The notes below the pieces were generated by a model that had not been told where the DNA came from, did not search any database, and saw nothing but the letters and a program-made list of their open reading frames with translations. From NCBI GenBank assembly GCA_905233565.1, contig CAJOCL010000005.1, positions 77,090 to 141,089 on the forward strand: a DNA stretch of 64,000 bases, given 5' to 3'. The translations under genes were made by a program, and so were the position numbers. Source of the stretch: an uncultured Synergistales bacterium (GTDB lineage: Bacteria; Synergistota; Synergistia; Synergistales; Aminobacteriaceae). This document shows positions 17,697 to 27,140 of the stretch, one piece after another; position 1 is the first letter of the stretch, and each line of letters starts with the position of its first letter.

Positions 17697-18029
17697 TTAC
17701 AGAGCGTCTCTGTTTTCCCAGATTACGCTGCCTGCCTGACAAGCCGGGCAGAAACAGTATTTATTTCCTGCTGCCTTGAATTTCTTTCCGTTTTCGGCCA
17801 TTTCCTTAGCTTTTTCAGCCCCGAAAATTTTTGCGCCCGTTTCCGATTCAAAAAGCCCTATAGATTCATCAATCGTGCAGACTTCAGCTTCGAGAACTTT
17901 AACAAGAGCATCGGCGTTTTTCTTGTCCTGAGATTTTGCGTATGCCTCAGCGGCTTTTTTGACGCTTTCACAGACTGAAGGGGCTGCGATAAGCTCGTTG
18001 ACTTTTGCGAGAATTTCCTGTTTTGTCAT
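17697..18029 (-). CDS. Small conserved protein with C-terminal CxCxxC motif
   Basis: A 110-residue, mostly helical and charged protein opening MTKQEILAKVNELIAAPSVC. It has a KIFGAEKAKEMAENGKKFKAAG segment (split here as KIFGAEKAKE and the following helix) and ends with CFCPACQAGSVIWENRDAL, where three cysteines in a CxCxxC array could bind a metal. Similar small proteins occur in Synergistota and Clostridia; I recall some being labelled as Hsp90-like, which this sequence does not support. No signal peptide is present, so it is cytoplasmic. The ATG has AGGAGGAAAAA upstream. Function unknown. Confidence 0.8.
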   Translation of the reverse strand: MTKQEILAKVNELIAAPSVCESVKKAAEAYAKSQDKKNADALVKVLEAEVCTIDESIGLFESETGAKIFGAEKAKEMAENGKKFKAAGNKYCFCPACQAGSVIWENRDAL

Positions 18030-18149
18030 TTTTTAATTTTTCCTCCTGATTAAATTTCGTATTATTATGCCACAAAAAATACGTATTGTGTGATAAGTAT
18101 TTATTAGAGATTAAAGAAAGTATTTTTTACGGGGGAAGGATTTTTTATC

Positions 18150-19106
18150 ATGACAGAGAGAGTTGCAGTTATAGGTGTCGGACATTTAGGTCAGCATCAC
18201 GCGAGGATATATACGGAGCTTCTTGATGCGAATCTTGTAGGAGTTGCTGACAGCGATTTGAACAGGGCGAGAATGATCGGGGAACATTTAGGCGTTCCGG
18301 CTTATTCGTCGCTTGAGGAGTTAATACACCGTAAATCACCGGACGCAATATCGATTGTTGTTCCGACAAGCCAGCACTACGAAATCGCAAAGACGGCACT
18401 TGAGGCAGGTATTCACGTACTCGTTGAAAAACCCGTAACTGTAAAACCTTCAGAAGCCGGCGAACTCTTGGAGATTGCCGACAGAAAAAATCTTGTACTT
18501 CAGGTCGGACATATCGAACGCTTCAACAGTGCAATACGTTACATTTCACAGATACCATGCAAGCCGGTATACCTTGACGCAAGACGTACTGCGCCTTTCA
18601 CGCCCCGAATTAACGATGTCGGAGTTGTCCTTGATTTAATGATACATGATATTGACATAGTGATGTCTCTCGTTCCTTCAAAGATTGCGAGGATTGCGGC
18701 AACTGGTGCATGTGTCTTCACTGACCATGAGGACATTGCGGACGCCCATATAACTTTTGAGGACGGAACTGTAGCGCATATACTGACATCGAGATGCGCC
18801 CAGAAAAAATGCCGTCAGCTTGAAGTTGTTGAACGTGAGAGACAAATTACGGTTAATTACGAACAGCAGACTGTTCAAATTTCGCGCTGTGTAAACAATC
18901 CTGAAGGTCAGGTTGAAATCCGTGAAACTCCCGTTTTCCCGAAGAGTGAGCCGCTGAAGCTCGAACTTGCTGATTTCGTCAGATGTGTGCGCGAACACAG
19001 GCCGCCTGTTGTCGGGGGAGGAGACGGGAAAAAAGCCCTTGAAGTTGCCGTTGAAATCCTCAGACAGATACATGAAGGAAGCACTGAAAAAGTGAAAACT
19101 GCATAA
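18150..19106 (+). CDS. Gfo/Idh/MocA family NAD(P)-dependent oxidoreductase
   Basis: A 318-residue two-domain dehydrogenase. The N-terminal Rossmann fold has VAVIGVGHLGQHHARIY, and the family EKPV motif is in HVLVEKPVTVKPSEA. The C-terminal alpha/beta domain begins after VGHIERFNSA. Members oxidise or reduce sugars, inositols and UDP-sugars; the sequence alone does not fix the substrate. The histidine/aspartate pair in LDLMIHDIDIVMSL fits the catalytic site of the family. A UDP-sugar role linked to envelope glycans is plausible in this genome but not shown. ATG behind GGGGGAAGG; followed by a strong terminator. Confidence 0.9.
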   Translation: MTERVAVIGVGHLGQHHARIYTELLDANLVGVADSDLNRARMIGEHLGVPAYSSLEELIHRKSPDAISIVVPTSQHYEIAKTALEAGIHVLVEKPVTVKPSEAGELLEIADRKNLVLQVGHIERFNSAIRYISQIPCKPVYLDARRTAPFTPRINDVGVVLDLMIHDIDIVMSLVPSKIARIAATGACVFTDHEDIADAHITFEDGTVAHILTSRCAQKKCRQLEVVERERQITVNYEQQTVQISRCVNNPEGQVEIRETPVFPKSEPLKLELADFVRCVREHRPPVVGGGDGKKALEVAVEILRQIHEGSTEKVKTA

Positions 19107-19131
19107 ATCGATCTGCGTGTATATATCTGCA

Positions 19132-19165
19132 CTCCGGCTGAATTTCTCTGCCGGAGTTTTTTATT
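19132..19165 (+). terminator. Intrinsic terminator after the Gfo/Idh gene
   Basis: CTCCGGC (19132-19138) pairs with GCCGGAG (19150-19156) over an 11-nt loop, followed at once by TTTTTTATT. A TATAAT immediately downstream may start transcription of the next gene. Confidence 0.92.
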
Positions 19166-19202
19166 ATAATTAGTAAATATTATAAATAAGGAGCTTTTTA
19201 CG

Positions 19203-22200
19203 TTGAATTATTCATTACCCGCTGAAACCCCTAAAGGACAGCGGGACGCAATAAACGCTGATAACGCTGATTCAGAAATAATAACCGTAGAGGCAGGAGC
19301 AGGAACGGGAAAAACTTGGGTATTGTCAGAACGTTATTTAAGGCTTTTGCTTGAAGATAATGAATTACTGCCTTCTGACATTCTGACTTTGACTTACACT
19401 GACGCAGCAGCAGGAGAGATGAAGGCGCGTATTGAAGCGAGATTAACTCAGGCACTGAATGATTTTAAGGATGCTGAAAGAAAACAGAAAATACTTGACG
19501 GTTTGAGTGATTCATGGATTTCAACAATACATTCATTTGCGACGAGATTAATACGCGAGTCAGGTTTATCGCTTGACATTGACCCGAGAGCGTCAGTAAT
19601 AACGGATCATCAGGAGCAGGAATTTTGGGAAGATATACGAAAAGCCGCAGAGTTTTCGGAATTGGGCAGGCTTGCAGGGAATTACGGCGGTGTTCTGCTA
19701 AAACATGCAAAGTCCCTTGATAATGATGAACGCATGACCTATGCTGTAGGGAAGTGGGGCGCGTCAGCCCTCAGCATTTTTGCCCGTGAAACGGCAGAAC
19801 TTCACGCCTCTTCCGGCAGATCATGGGAGGAGATGTTGGAATGGGCAAAAAATGACTCAGAACTGATTGAACGTTCAAGCGGTCTTGTAAAAGATATTCT
19901 TAAATCTGAATGGCTGAAAGTATGGAACACGTTTTTTAATATGCAGCTTCCAAAGGCAAAAAATCCTGAAGGTACGGGCGCAATACTTAATGATTTAATG
20001 TCATGGCAGCAATCAGCAAGCCCCGAAAATGAGAAAGAGTTAAAGCACTTTTATAAACGAATACTCATCGACAATGATATAAAAGCCAATAAGGGCGAAC
20101 CATTCGCAACACTCGGACAATATTTAGGCATGACGCTTGGAGACTGGAGGAAGACTCAATCACCTGCAGTCAGGAACGTAACGGAAAATTTTGATGCTGC
20201 TTTAGCAGATGAAGAAAAGGAAATGCGAAAAACCCTCATGAAATTCTGTGCTGTTTCGTGGGGAATGTGGGACACGATGAAATCAAAAAGAAAAGTATTA
20301 TCATTTTCAGATATGATACTTCATGCCAGAAAGGCCGTTGAACAGAACGGCATACGCAGGACTTTCAAATATATACTTGTTGACGAGTTTCAAGACACTG
20401 ACCCTTTGCAGTTCAAAATGATTGAAGCCCTGAACAAATACGGCGGAAAATCAAAACTTTTTGCTGTCGGAGATCCCAAACAGTCAATCTACAGATTCAG
20501 ACACGCCGATCCTTCACTTTTTGCAGAGATAAGCAGACGTGACGGGACACAAAATATTCATCTCGATGAAAGTTTCAGGACAAGGGAATCGCTTTTAACA
20601 AAAATAAACATGATTTTTTCGTCTTTATGGCTAAACGGTATAAGCAGGTTAGAATCAATGAGAGATGTTAAATATAATCCCCTTAAAGCAGCAAATTCTG
20701 ACGATGAGCGCAATTCGGGAACGATGCCGGATTTCAGGATTATTCTTGCGCAAAGTCAAAGCGATTCAAAAATTCAGGACACAAAGAAGGCACTCGCTGA
20801 AAAATTGGCAGAAAAAATAAATTCATGGGTTACTGAAGGCTGTACGGTCTGGGACAAGAAAGGGAAAACAATACGCCCCGTAAAATTCTCGGATTTCGCT
20901 ATATTATCACGCGGGCGGGGCTGTTTTGACATTCTCGAGGAGGCTTTGGAGAAGTTCAATATACCTTCAGTGCAGGACAGGAGCAGCGATTATTTCAGCA
21001 GGGGCGAAATCGGCGACGTTGTATGCACTTTGAGGGCTGCTGCCGACATGAACGATGATTTTTCGGTTACTGGCTGGCTTATGTCCCCGTTTTCGGGAAC
21101 AAGTGAAGATGACGCGGTAACAAAATGTTTAACGTTAATTGATGATAATCATAGGCCGGTTGATTTAATCCGTGATAATCTCCACGATACATATTCATAT
21201 CTTGAACGCCTCTCAATTGTCGGTGAAAACGAAGGGGCAGCGGGCATACTTTCAATTATTGACAGCAACAGGAAATGGCTTTCATGTTACAAGCCTAATG
21301 ACCGTCTTAGGGTCTTGCGTAATGTCAGGCTTGCTTTGAATATTGCGCGTGAATTTCAGTCTTCGGGAACATCGAGCCTTGTTTCATGTGCCGAATATCT
21401 GACACGTTCAGTCCGTAATCAGTCATCATACGAAGAACCTGCATGGCATGATGACGGTGAAAACGCTGTCAGGCTCGGTGCCGTCCATTCTGCAAAAGGT
21501 CTTGAATACCCCGTTACTGTTATATTTGAAGACAGGAAGGGGGCAAGGAGCGACAGCACTTCACTGAATGCCTCGCGTGAACTCGGTATCGTCATGAAGT
21601 CATTACCTGATGAGTGCGGAGCAAAAAATACAAAGCTCAAATTTTCCGACTGGGATAAATTATTATCTGAACAGGGAGACTCAGAAGAGGAAGAACGGTT
21701 ATTTTATGTTGCCTGCACCAGAGCTCAGGACAGTTTAATATTCTGCGGTATACTCACGTCAAAATCTGAAGCCCCTAAAAGCACATGGACAAAATTAATG
21801 CTGGACAATACACAAAATATGAATGATATTGATGATATTAAAGAATATGTAAATATCAATGACGGTGCAAAAATTATATCTTCAAGTGTTAAGGTTGAAA
21901 ATAAATCCTTCACTGCCGTTAAAATCGTCAATCCTGAAATTTCATTGCGCCAGATTTCCGCAACTTCATTCGCGCTTTATGAATTTTGCCCTTACGCATG
22001 GAGGCGCAAATACCGTCAGGGTTTGAAACTTGAATGGGAACACGTAGACCGTGAAAATAATGACGATGTAATAGGCGGCTCGGAACTCGGCAGCCTTGCA
22101 CACTGGATTTTAACCCGCTGGCCGTCCGTTAATGATGAAGATTACATGTCGAAACTTGATTATTATCTTCATAACAAGGAAGTAATTACGCTTCTTCCGG

Positions 22201-22694
22201 GTTACCTTCGTGATATGTGGCGGAAAAATGACAAGGATAATAAATCAAGCCTAAAAGAATGGCTGATGAATTTTGCTGACAGTGAATTGGGCGTTAAACT
22301 GCGCAGTAAGAATAACATTGAGCGCGAATACAGGTTCAGGGAATGGCTTAACGGCAAAACGATAATGTCAGGAGCTGTTGACGTTGTAGACGGTTCAGAC
22401 ATTATTGACTACAAGATTACGGAGATAAACAGAGTTCCTCCCGGCCTTTATGAATCACAAATGGATTTTTACGCGTACATTATTCACATGAAAAAGAATC
22501 TTGACAGCGTAAACGCCTGTATTGCCTTACTGCGTGAGAATAAGACGTTAAACAGGACTGTTAGTAACTTTGATGACATACGGGAGAGAATTATACGTGC
22601 TTCTGAAATTTGCGCATCAGGGCCGTATAATCCAAATCTTAATCACTGCTCAAAATGTCCGTTTAAGAAAGGCTGTGTTAAAAATGCCGGATAA
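19203..22694 (+). CDS. UvrD/RecB-like helicase-nuclease (AddA/AdnB-like) with Fe-S-type cysteines
   Basis: A 1163-residue superfamily 1 helicase fused to a RecB-family nuclease. Helicase motifs: Walker A AGAGTGKT (31-38), motif Ia TLTYTDAAAGEMK, motif II LVDEFQDTD (about 393), motif III GDPKQSIYRFR, motif V HSAKGLEYPV and motif VI YVACTRAQ. The C-terminal PD-(D/E)XK nuclease starts near residue 920; GAVDVVD...IIDYKIT holds the active-site Asp and Lys. Cys929 plus Cys1149, Cys1152 and Cys1158 (CxxC-x5-C) match the 4Fe-4S nuclease pattern of AddB, AdnB and Cas4, unusual for classical AddA. It should process double-strand breaks for recombination. No addB is adjacent. The TTG start has AAGGAGC upstream. 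Confidence 0.9.
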   Translation: MNYSLPAETPKGQRDAINADNADSEIITVEAGAGTGKTWVLSERYLRLLLEDNELLPSDILTLTYTDAAAGEMKARIEARLTQALNDFKDAERKQKILDGLSDSWISTIHSFATRLIRESGLSLDIDPRASVITDHQEQEFWEDIRKAAEFSELGRLAGNYGGVLLKHAKSLDNDERMTYAVGKWGASALSIFARETAELHASSGRSWEEMLEWAKNDSELIERSSGLVKDILKSEWLKVWNTFFNMQLPKAKNPEGTGAILNDLMSWQQSASPENEKELKHFYKRILIDNDIKANKGEPFATLGQYLGMTLGDWRKTQSPAVRNVTENFDAALADEEKEMRKTLMKFCAVSWGMWDTMKSKRKVLSFSDMILHARKAVEQNGIRRTFKYILVDEFQDTDPLQFKMIEALNKYGGKSKLFAVGDPKQSIYRFRHADPSLFAEISRRDGTQNIHLDESFRTRESLLTKINMIFSSLWLNGISRLESMRDVKYNPLKAANSDDERNSGTMPDFRIILAQSQSDSKIQDTKKALAEKLAEKINSWVTEGCTVWDKKGKTIRPVKFSDFAILSRGRGCFDILEEALEKFNIPSVQDRSSDYFSRGEIGDVVCTLRAAADMNDDFSVTGWLMSPFSGTSEDDAVTKCLTLIDDNHRPVDLIRDNLHDTYSYLERLSIVGENEGAAGILSIIDSNRKWLSCYKPNDRLRVLRNVRLALNIAREFQSSGTSSLVSCAEYLTRSVRNQSSYEEPAWHDDGENAVRLGAVHSAKGLEYPVTVIFEDRKGARSDSTSLNASRELGIVMKSLPDECGAKNTKLKFSDWDKLLSEQGDSEEEERLFYVACTRAQDSLIFCGILTSKSEAPKSTWTKLMLDNTQNMNDIDDIKEYVNINDGAKIISSSVKVENKSFTAVKIVNPEISLRQISATSFALYEFCPYAWRRKYRQGLKLEWEHVDRENNDDVIGGSELGSLAHWILTRWPSVNDEDYMSKLDYYLHNKEVITLLPGYLRDMWRKNDKDNKSSLKEWLMNFADSELGVKLRSKNNIEREYRFREWLNGKTIMSGAVDVVDGSDIIDYKITEINRVPPGLYESQMDFYAYIIHMKKNLDSVNACIALLRENKTLNRTVSNFDDIRERIIRASEICASGPYNPNLNHCSKCPFKKGCVKNAG

Positions 22695-23451
22695 CAATAA
22701 CTTTGCTACTGAACAGCACAAGGAGTTACATAAAGAATTGCACAGGGAATATTATTTAACCTGTGAAAAGTATTATATTTTTGAACTTCTCACGATTGCC
22801 GGCGGAATGATGGGGCTTTACACCTATAATTTAAGGGGCGGTGTATTCTCAAACGCCCAGACGGGCAACATTGTAAAAATGGCCGCTGCGTTCGGAAGCC
22901 GTAACTTCAGGGCTGCTTTGTATTACATTATACCGTTCAGCGCGTATGTTCTGGGGACAATAATATCCGAAATACTCCCGCAGAAAGTAAGAAGCAAAAA
23001 ATTCATCCGATGGGATACTCTTTTAGTCGGCATTGAGATTGTAACGCTGCTCATTGTCGGATTCATACCATTTACATGGCCGGATCAGATTTCGCAGGTA
23101 ATAATTAATTTTTTATGTGCAATGCAGTTCAACACTTTCAGGCAGGCTGAGGGCGTCCCGATGGCTACAACGTTCATGACAAATCATGTCAGACAGATAG
23201 GAATCAGCATAGCCCGTATAATCCGCCACCATGAACAGGAAAATGAAGCGCGTGAAAAAATGCTGAAACATATAAAGATTATTTTTGCGTTTTTTTTAGG
23301 CGGTCTTACCGTTACGGCTTTGGGGCCTTATTTAATGGAGCGTACAATATGGCTCGCAGTTATCCCGTTAAGCGCGTGTTTTTGCGTAATGCTGCAGTCT
23401 GATTTAGTCTATGAAAAAGCAATGTTAAATCTCAAGCCTCACGGACATTAA
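22684..23451 (+). CDS. DUF1275 (YoaK-like) membrane protein
   Basis: A 255-residue protein with about six membrane helices. It shows the DUF1275 pattern: GGMMGLYTYNLRGGVFSNAQTGN in helix one (split here as GGMMGLYTYNLRGG and SNAQTGN), AYVLGTIISE, and NTFRQAEGVPMATTFMTNH. The family is common and of unknown function; transport is presumed. The ATG at 22684 overlaps the helicase-nuclease stop by 11 bp, so it is probably coupled to that gene although the roles look unrelated. An upstream in-frame extension into the nuclease gene is rejected because the homology starts after the chosen Met. Confidence 0.88.
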   Translation: MPDNNNFATEQHKELHKELHREYYLTCEKYYIFELLTIAGGMMGLYTYNLRGGVFSNAQTGNIVKMAAAFGSRNFRAALYYIIPFSAYVLGTIISEILPQKVRSKKFIRWDTLLVGIEIVTLLIVGFIPFTWPDQISQVIINFLCAMQFNTFRQAEGVPMATTFMTNHVRQIGISIARIIRHHEQENEAREKMLKHIKIIFAFFLGGLTVTALGPYLMERTIWLAVIPLSACFCVMLQSDLVYEKAMLNLKPHGH

Positions 23452-23522
23452 AATTTTTCCTGCAAAAATTCGGCAAAATTGCGGTATACTAATACCATTA
23501 AATTTGCGAGGTGTGATTAATT

Positions 23523-23564
23523 ATGAATGTAGAGGATAAAGAAATTAAAGTATGCTTACGTTAG
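23523..23564 (+). CDS. 13-codon leader ORF overlapping the ilvA start
   Basis: ATG at 23523 behind GCGAGGTG opens a 13-codon frame (MNVEDKEIKVCLR, stop TAG 23562-23564). It overlaps the ilvA start at 23552 in a different frame. The best ribosome site in the gap belongs to this frame, while ilvA itself has only AGAGG at 16 bp or an A-rich spacer. Translational coupling from the leader into ilvA is therefore likely. There is no run of Ile, Val, Leu or Thr codons, so it is not a classical attenuator peptide. Confidence 0.5.
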   Translation: MNVEDKEIKVCLR

Positions 23565-24757
23565 ATAAAGTTTACCATGCTGCTTATGTTCTCAGGGAAT
23601 GTGCAAGAAAGACTGATTTAATCGCCGCTCCCCTTCTCAGCGAGGAACATAACCTTTATTTGAAAACGGAAAATTTACAGGTAACAGGAAGTTTCAAACT
23701 TAGAGGAGCATATTACAAGATTTCGCAGCTCAGTGATGACGAAAAGTCAAAAGGGATAGTGGCCTGTTCAGCCGGCAATCATGCTCAGGGCGTAGCAATG
23801 GCCGCAACAAGAAAGGGCATAGCGTCAACAATCTGTATGCCTGACAGTGCCCCCGTAATGAAAGTTGAAAGTACCAGAAGGCTCGGTGCAAATATTGAAC
23901 TTGTCAAGGGGGCGTATGACGATGCACATGACAGAGCCGTTCAGATAGTCCAGGAGACTGGCGCGGCGTTCATTCACCCGTATGATGATGATTACGTCAT
24001 TGCAGGACAGGCAACTATAGGGCTTGAAATTCTTGATCAGCTTGAAGACGTTGAGGCGATTATAGTACCGGTCGGCGGAGGCGGTCTGATTTCAGGAATT
24101 TCATTCGCCGTAAAATCTCTGAAACCTGGCGTAAAAATCTACGGCGTTCAAGCATCGGGCGCACCGTCAATGTATAACTCATTTCATGCACACGAAAGAA
24201 AAACACTTGAAAGCGTATCGACATTCGCTGACGGTATAGCCGTCAAAAATCCCGGCGAAACGACATACGATATAATTTCGCGCTACGTTGATGATGTTGT
24301 CTGCGTCTCGGAAGATGAGATCGCTGCCGCAATTCTCGCGTTAATCGAAAAACAGAAGCTCATTGCCGAAGGTGCAGGAGCCGTTCCCGTAGCGGCGGCC
24401 ATGTTCCATAAGCTGCCTATTGAGGGTAAAAAGGCGGTCTGCGTTGTTTCGGGCGGAAATATTGACGTTAATATACTTTCACGCGTCATTACAAGAGGTC
24501 TAATGATGACGGGGCGGAATGTTAATCTTACGATTGAACTTGTTGACAAGCCCGGACAGCTTCAGCAGGTATCAGAGATTATAGCCTCATGCGGTGCCAA
24601 TGTTGTATCAGTTTACTACGATCACGGCGATACTAACATGGCTATAAATTCATGCTTCCTGAAACTTGCTTTGGAGACAAGAGACAGTGAACAGATTGTC
24701 AATATAAGGCAGGAATTAGGCAAGGCAGGATTCAGAATAGTAACGGAAAGAGTTTAA
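23552..24757 (+). CDS. ilvA: Threonine ammonia-lyase with ACT domain
   Basis: A 401-residue PLP enzyme that deaminates threonine (and serine) to 2-oxobutyrate and ammonia. Lys in TGSFKLRGA binds PLP. Further marks are SAGNHAQGVA, GGGGLISG for the phosphate loop, and VVSGGNID. Residues 325-400 form one ACT domain (LTIELVDKPGQLQQVSEIIA), giving the 400-residue architecture of the TdcB-like/short IlvA class. The enzyme may be catabolic rather than biosynthetic, in line with amino-acid fermentation. Its enamine product is the substrate for RidA at 4757. The ATG overlaps a 13-codon leader frame. It is followed at 15 bp by the M23 peptidase gene. Confidence 0.94.
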   Translation: MLTLDKVYHAAYVLRECARKTDLIAAPLLSEEHNLYLKTENLQVTGSFKLRGAYYKISQLSDDEKSKGIVACSAGNHAQGVAMAATRKGIASTICMPDSAPVMKVESTRRLGANIELVKGAYDDAHDRAVQIVQETGAAFIHPYDDDYVIAGQATIGLEILDQLEDVEAIIVPVGGGGLISGISFAVKSLKPGVKIYGVQASGAPSMYNSFHAHERKTLESVSTFADGIAVKNPGETTYDIISRYVDDVVCVSEDEIAAAILALIEKQKLIAEGAGAVPVAAAMFHKLPIEGKKAVCVVSGGNIDVNILSRVITRGLMMTGRNVNLTIELVDKPGQLQQVSEIIASCGANVVSVYYDHGDTNMAINSCFLKLALETRDSEQIVNIRQELGKAGFRIVTERV

Positions 24758-24772
24758 GGGGGACTGATTAAG

Positions 24773-26197
24773 TTGAACAAGTTAAAGAAATTTGCATTAA
24801 TTACGTTAATCATAATGACATTTTCGGGGACGGTATACGCCGCTAAATGGAAAGAGTTAGTATTTACTGATGATATTAACATGGGACTTGCTGAATTGAG
24901 CAAGTACTGTATGCTGCATAATATTACGGTTGCTGACGTTTTATGGGCAAACAGCGTTGAAAGCAATGACTTAAAGCCCGGCCAGTCGTTATATCTTCCG
25001 GCTAATCATGCTGATATGCTGGCAATATGGCAGAATCGAGGGGCTTGGAAACCGACAGCGTTAGTCCCCGTAACAAGTGCCGCCGCCGCAAAGCGTGCAG
25101 CTTCAAATGAAACACTGACAACACAGACGACGCAGACAATGCAGGCACCGGCACCATTAACGCCCGTAACGCCTGCAGCACCCGTAACGCCTGCTCCCGT
25201 AACAGTTCCTGAAGTCAAGCCGGAAATTAAACCCGAAGAGCCTCAGAAGACTAATGATGAATTAATAGCACAGTTAAGGGACGAAGTAAGGACAGATGCA
25301 AGAAATCTCCCTGCTTCTAATCCTGTTCCTGCCCCTGCTCCTGCGCCCGTTATGGCACAGACAAAGCCCGAAACTCAGGAATTACAGCCCGTTCAGACAG
25401 TGCAGACGGTGCAGAATAAGCCCGCCCCTGTAAGAACTCAGGAGAGGCCTGACCCTGCGAAAGTCATCGCAAACACGGCAAAACCCGACAAAATTTTAAC
25501 AAGCACTCCCAGAAAATCAGCGAAAAATGATATTCCCGGTTTAATGGATCCGATAATCATACTTTCGCCGAACGGAGACCCCTCAAAAGGCCCTATGCGT
25601 CTTGTCATTTCGGGCGATAAAGTCGAGGTCGTCCAGCTTCCGAAGAATGCAGCACCGAAAAGGCCGAGCCTTGCGGATTTAGATCACACGTTCGGTGCAA
25701 CTCCAAGTTATCTGCCTCACTATAATTTAACGCCCAGACAGCGCGCACGTGATCCCTTCATAATAAACATGGGGAATCTTGCCGGAAAAATGCTCTGGCC
25801 TGTTGACGGAAAAATCTCGTCGCCTTTCGGAAAATGGCGCGGCAAACACAAACATCAGGGTATTGATATTCCAATGCCTGCAGGTACGCCGATAAGGGCA
25901 TCAAGAAACGGAGTTGTTACGAGGACGGGAAATAATTCAACAATGGGATTCAGAGGTTACGGGAATTTCGTACTCATGGATCACGGCGATGGACTGCAGA
26001 CGTTTTATGCACACTGCCTGAGCGTTGCGGTCATTCAGGGTCAAAGAGTAATGCAGGGTCAGATTATAGGCTATGTCGGAAGTACAGGGCGTTCAACGGC
26101 TAACCACCTTCATTTTGAAGTAAGGGTTAATAACGTAAAAGTCGATCCGATCCCTTATTTGGCCGGAAATACACATCTTGCATCCCGCAAACAGTAA
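24773..26197 (+). CDS. Secreted M23 family metallopeptidase with LysM domain
   Basis: A 474-residue exported protein. A signal peptide covers residues 1-23 (FSGTVYA/A). A LysM-like peptidoglycan-binding module follows ([22 protein letters not shown]...[10 protein letters not shown]). Residues 95-260 are a long Pro/Ala/Thr/Gln-rich linker. The C-terminal LytM/M23 domain begins near residue 340; its zinc ligands are in [10 protein letters not shown] and HLHFEVRVN, with a catalytic-type His in YAHCLSV. Both HxxxD and HxH are present, so it may be an active endopeptidase acting on cross-links during growth or division, rather than an inactive EnvC/NlpD-type activator. TTG start behind AAGGGGGA. 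Confidence 0.93.
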   Translation: MNKLKKFALITLIIMTFSGTVYAAKWKELVFTDDINMGLAELSKYCMLHNITVADVLWANSVESNDLKPGQSLYLPANHADMLAIWQNRGAWKPTALVPVTSAAAAKRAASNETLTTQTTQTMQAPAPLTPVTPAAPVTPAPVTVPEVKPEIKPEEPQKTNDELIAQLRDEVRTDARNLPASNPVPAPAPAPVMAQTKPETQELQPVQTVQTVQNKPAPVRTQERPDPAKVIANTAKPDKILTSTPRKSAKNDIPGLMDPIIILSPNGDPSKGPMRLVISGDKVEVVQLPKNAAPKRPSLADLDHTFGATPSYLPHYNLTPRQRARDPFIINMGNLAGKMLWPVDGKISSPFGKWRGKHKHQGIDIPMPAGTPIRASRNGVVTRTGNNSTMGFRGYGNFVLMDHGDGLQTFYAHCLSVAVIQGQRVMQGQIIGYVGSTGRSTANHLHFEVRVNNVKVDPIPYLAGNTHLASRKQ

Positions 26198-26222
26198 AAA
26201 CACGAAAGGAGACATCGAAAAC

Positions 26223-27134
26223 TTGAACTTTCAGGAAATATATTTCAGACTGGAAAATTTCTGGTCTCGTCAGGGCTGTGTAGTTCAGCAGCCATATGAT
26301 ATTGAGGTCGGCGCGGGGACTATGAACCCTGCGACGGCTCTGCGCGTTTTAGGGCCTGAACCGTGGCGCGTTGCATACGTTGAGCCTTCACGGAGGCCGT
26401 CAGACGGAAGATACGGGAAAAACCCGAACAGACTTCAGCATTATTATCAATATCAGGTCATAATAAAGCCTGCACCGGCAAATATTCAGGATTTATATAT
26501 AGAAAGCCTAGCAAGTTTAGGCATAAATCCAGATGAGCATGATATAAGATTTGTTGAGGACGACTGGGAAAACCCTTCAACGGGTGCTTGGGGCTTGGGC
26601 TGGGAAGTCTGGCTTGACGGAATGGAAATAACACAGTTCACATATTTTCAGCAGTTAGGCGGTATTGACATGGAGAACGTACCGGCTGAAATAACATACG
26701 GAATTGAAAGAATTGCAATGTACGTTCAAAAGGCTGACAGCGTTTACGATTTGGAATGGGCCGGAAAAGTTACGTACGGCGATGTTCATCTTCAGGGTGA
26801 AATCGAACACTCACATTATAATTTTGAAATTGCTGATACTGATATGCTTTTCACGCTGTTCAACATGTACGAAAAAGAGGCCGGAAGGGTACTCGATGCC
26901 GGTTTTGTACTACCTGCATATGATTATGTCCTGAAAAGCTCTCACACTTTTAATCTTCTTGATGCCCGTAACGCAATCAGCGTAACCGAACGGACGGGCT
27001 ATATTTCGCGTGTCCGTGCATTGGCCTGCAGATGTGCTGAGGCTTACAGGAAACAGCGCGAGGAAATGGGCTTCCCGTTAATGGAAAAATTCACGAACGA
27101 GACGGGAAAATTTTTCGAGGAACTGGGGGAATAA
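26223..27134 (+). CDS. glyQ: Glycine-tRNA ligase alpha subunit
   Basis: A 303-residue catalytic subunit of the alpha2beta2 glycyl-tRNA synthetase. Strong family marks: [57 protein letters not shown] (20-residue block), [11 protein letters not shown] and ERIAMYVQ. The TTG at 26223 has AAAGGAG 12 bp upstream and matches where homologs begin. The frame is open to 26178 but that stretch lies in the end of the M23 gene. glyS follows after 6 bp. It closes a run ilvA-M23-glyQ-glyS on the plus strand. Confidence 0.97.
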   Translation: MNFQEIYFRLENFWSRQGCVVQQPYDIEVGAGTMNPATALRVLGPEPWRVAYVEPSRRPSDGRYGKNPNRLQHYYQYQVIIKPAPANIQDLYIESLASLGINPDEHDIRFVEDDWENPSTGAWGLGWEVWLDGMEITQFTYFQQLGGIDMENVPAEITYGIERIAMYVQKADSVYDLEWAGKVTYGDVHLQGEIEHSHYNFEIADTDMLFTLFNMYEKEAGRVLDAGFVLPAYDYVLKSSHTFNLLDARNAISVTERTGYISRVRALACRCAEAYRKQREEMGFPLMEKFTNETGKFFEELGE

Positions 27135-27140
27135 TTCAAA

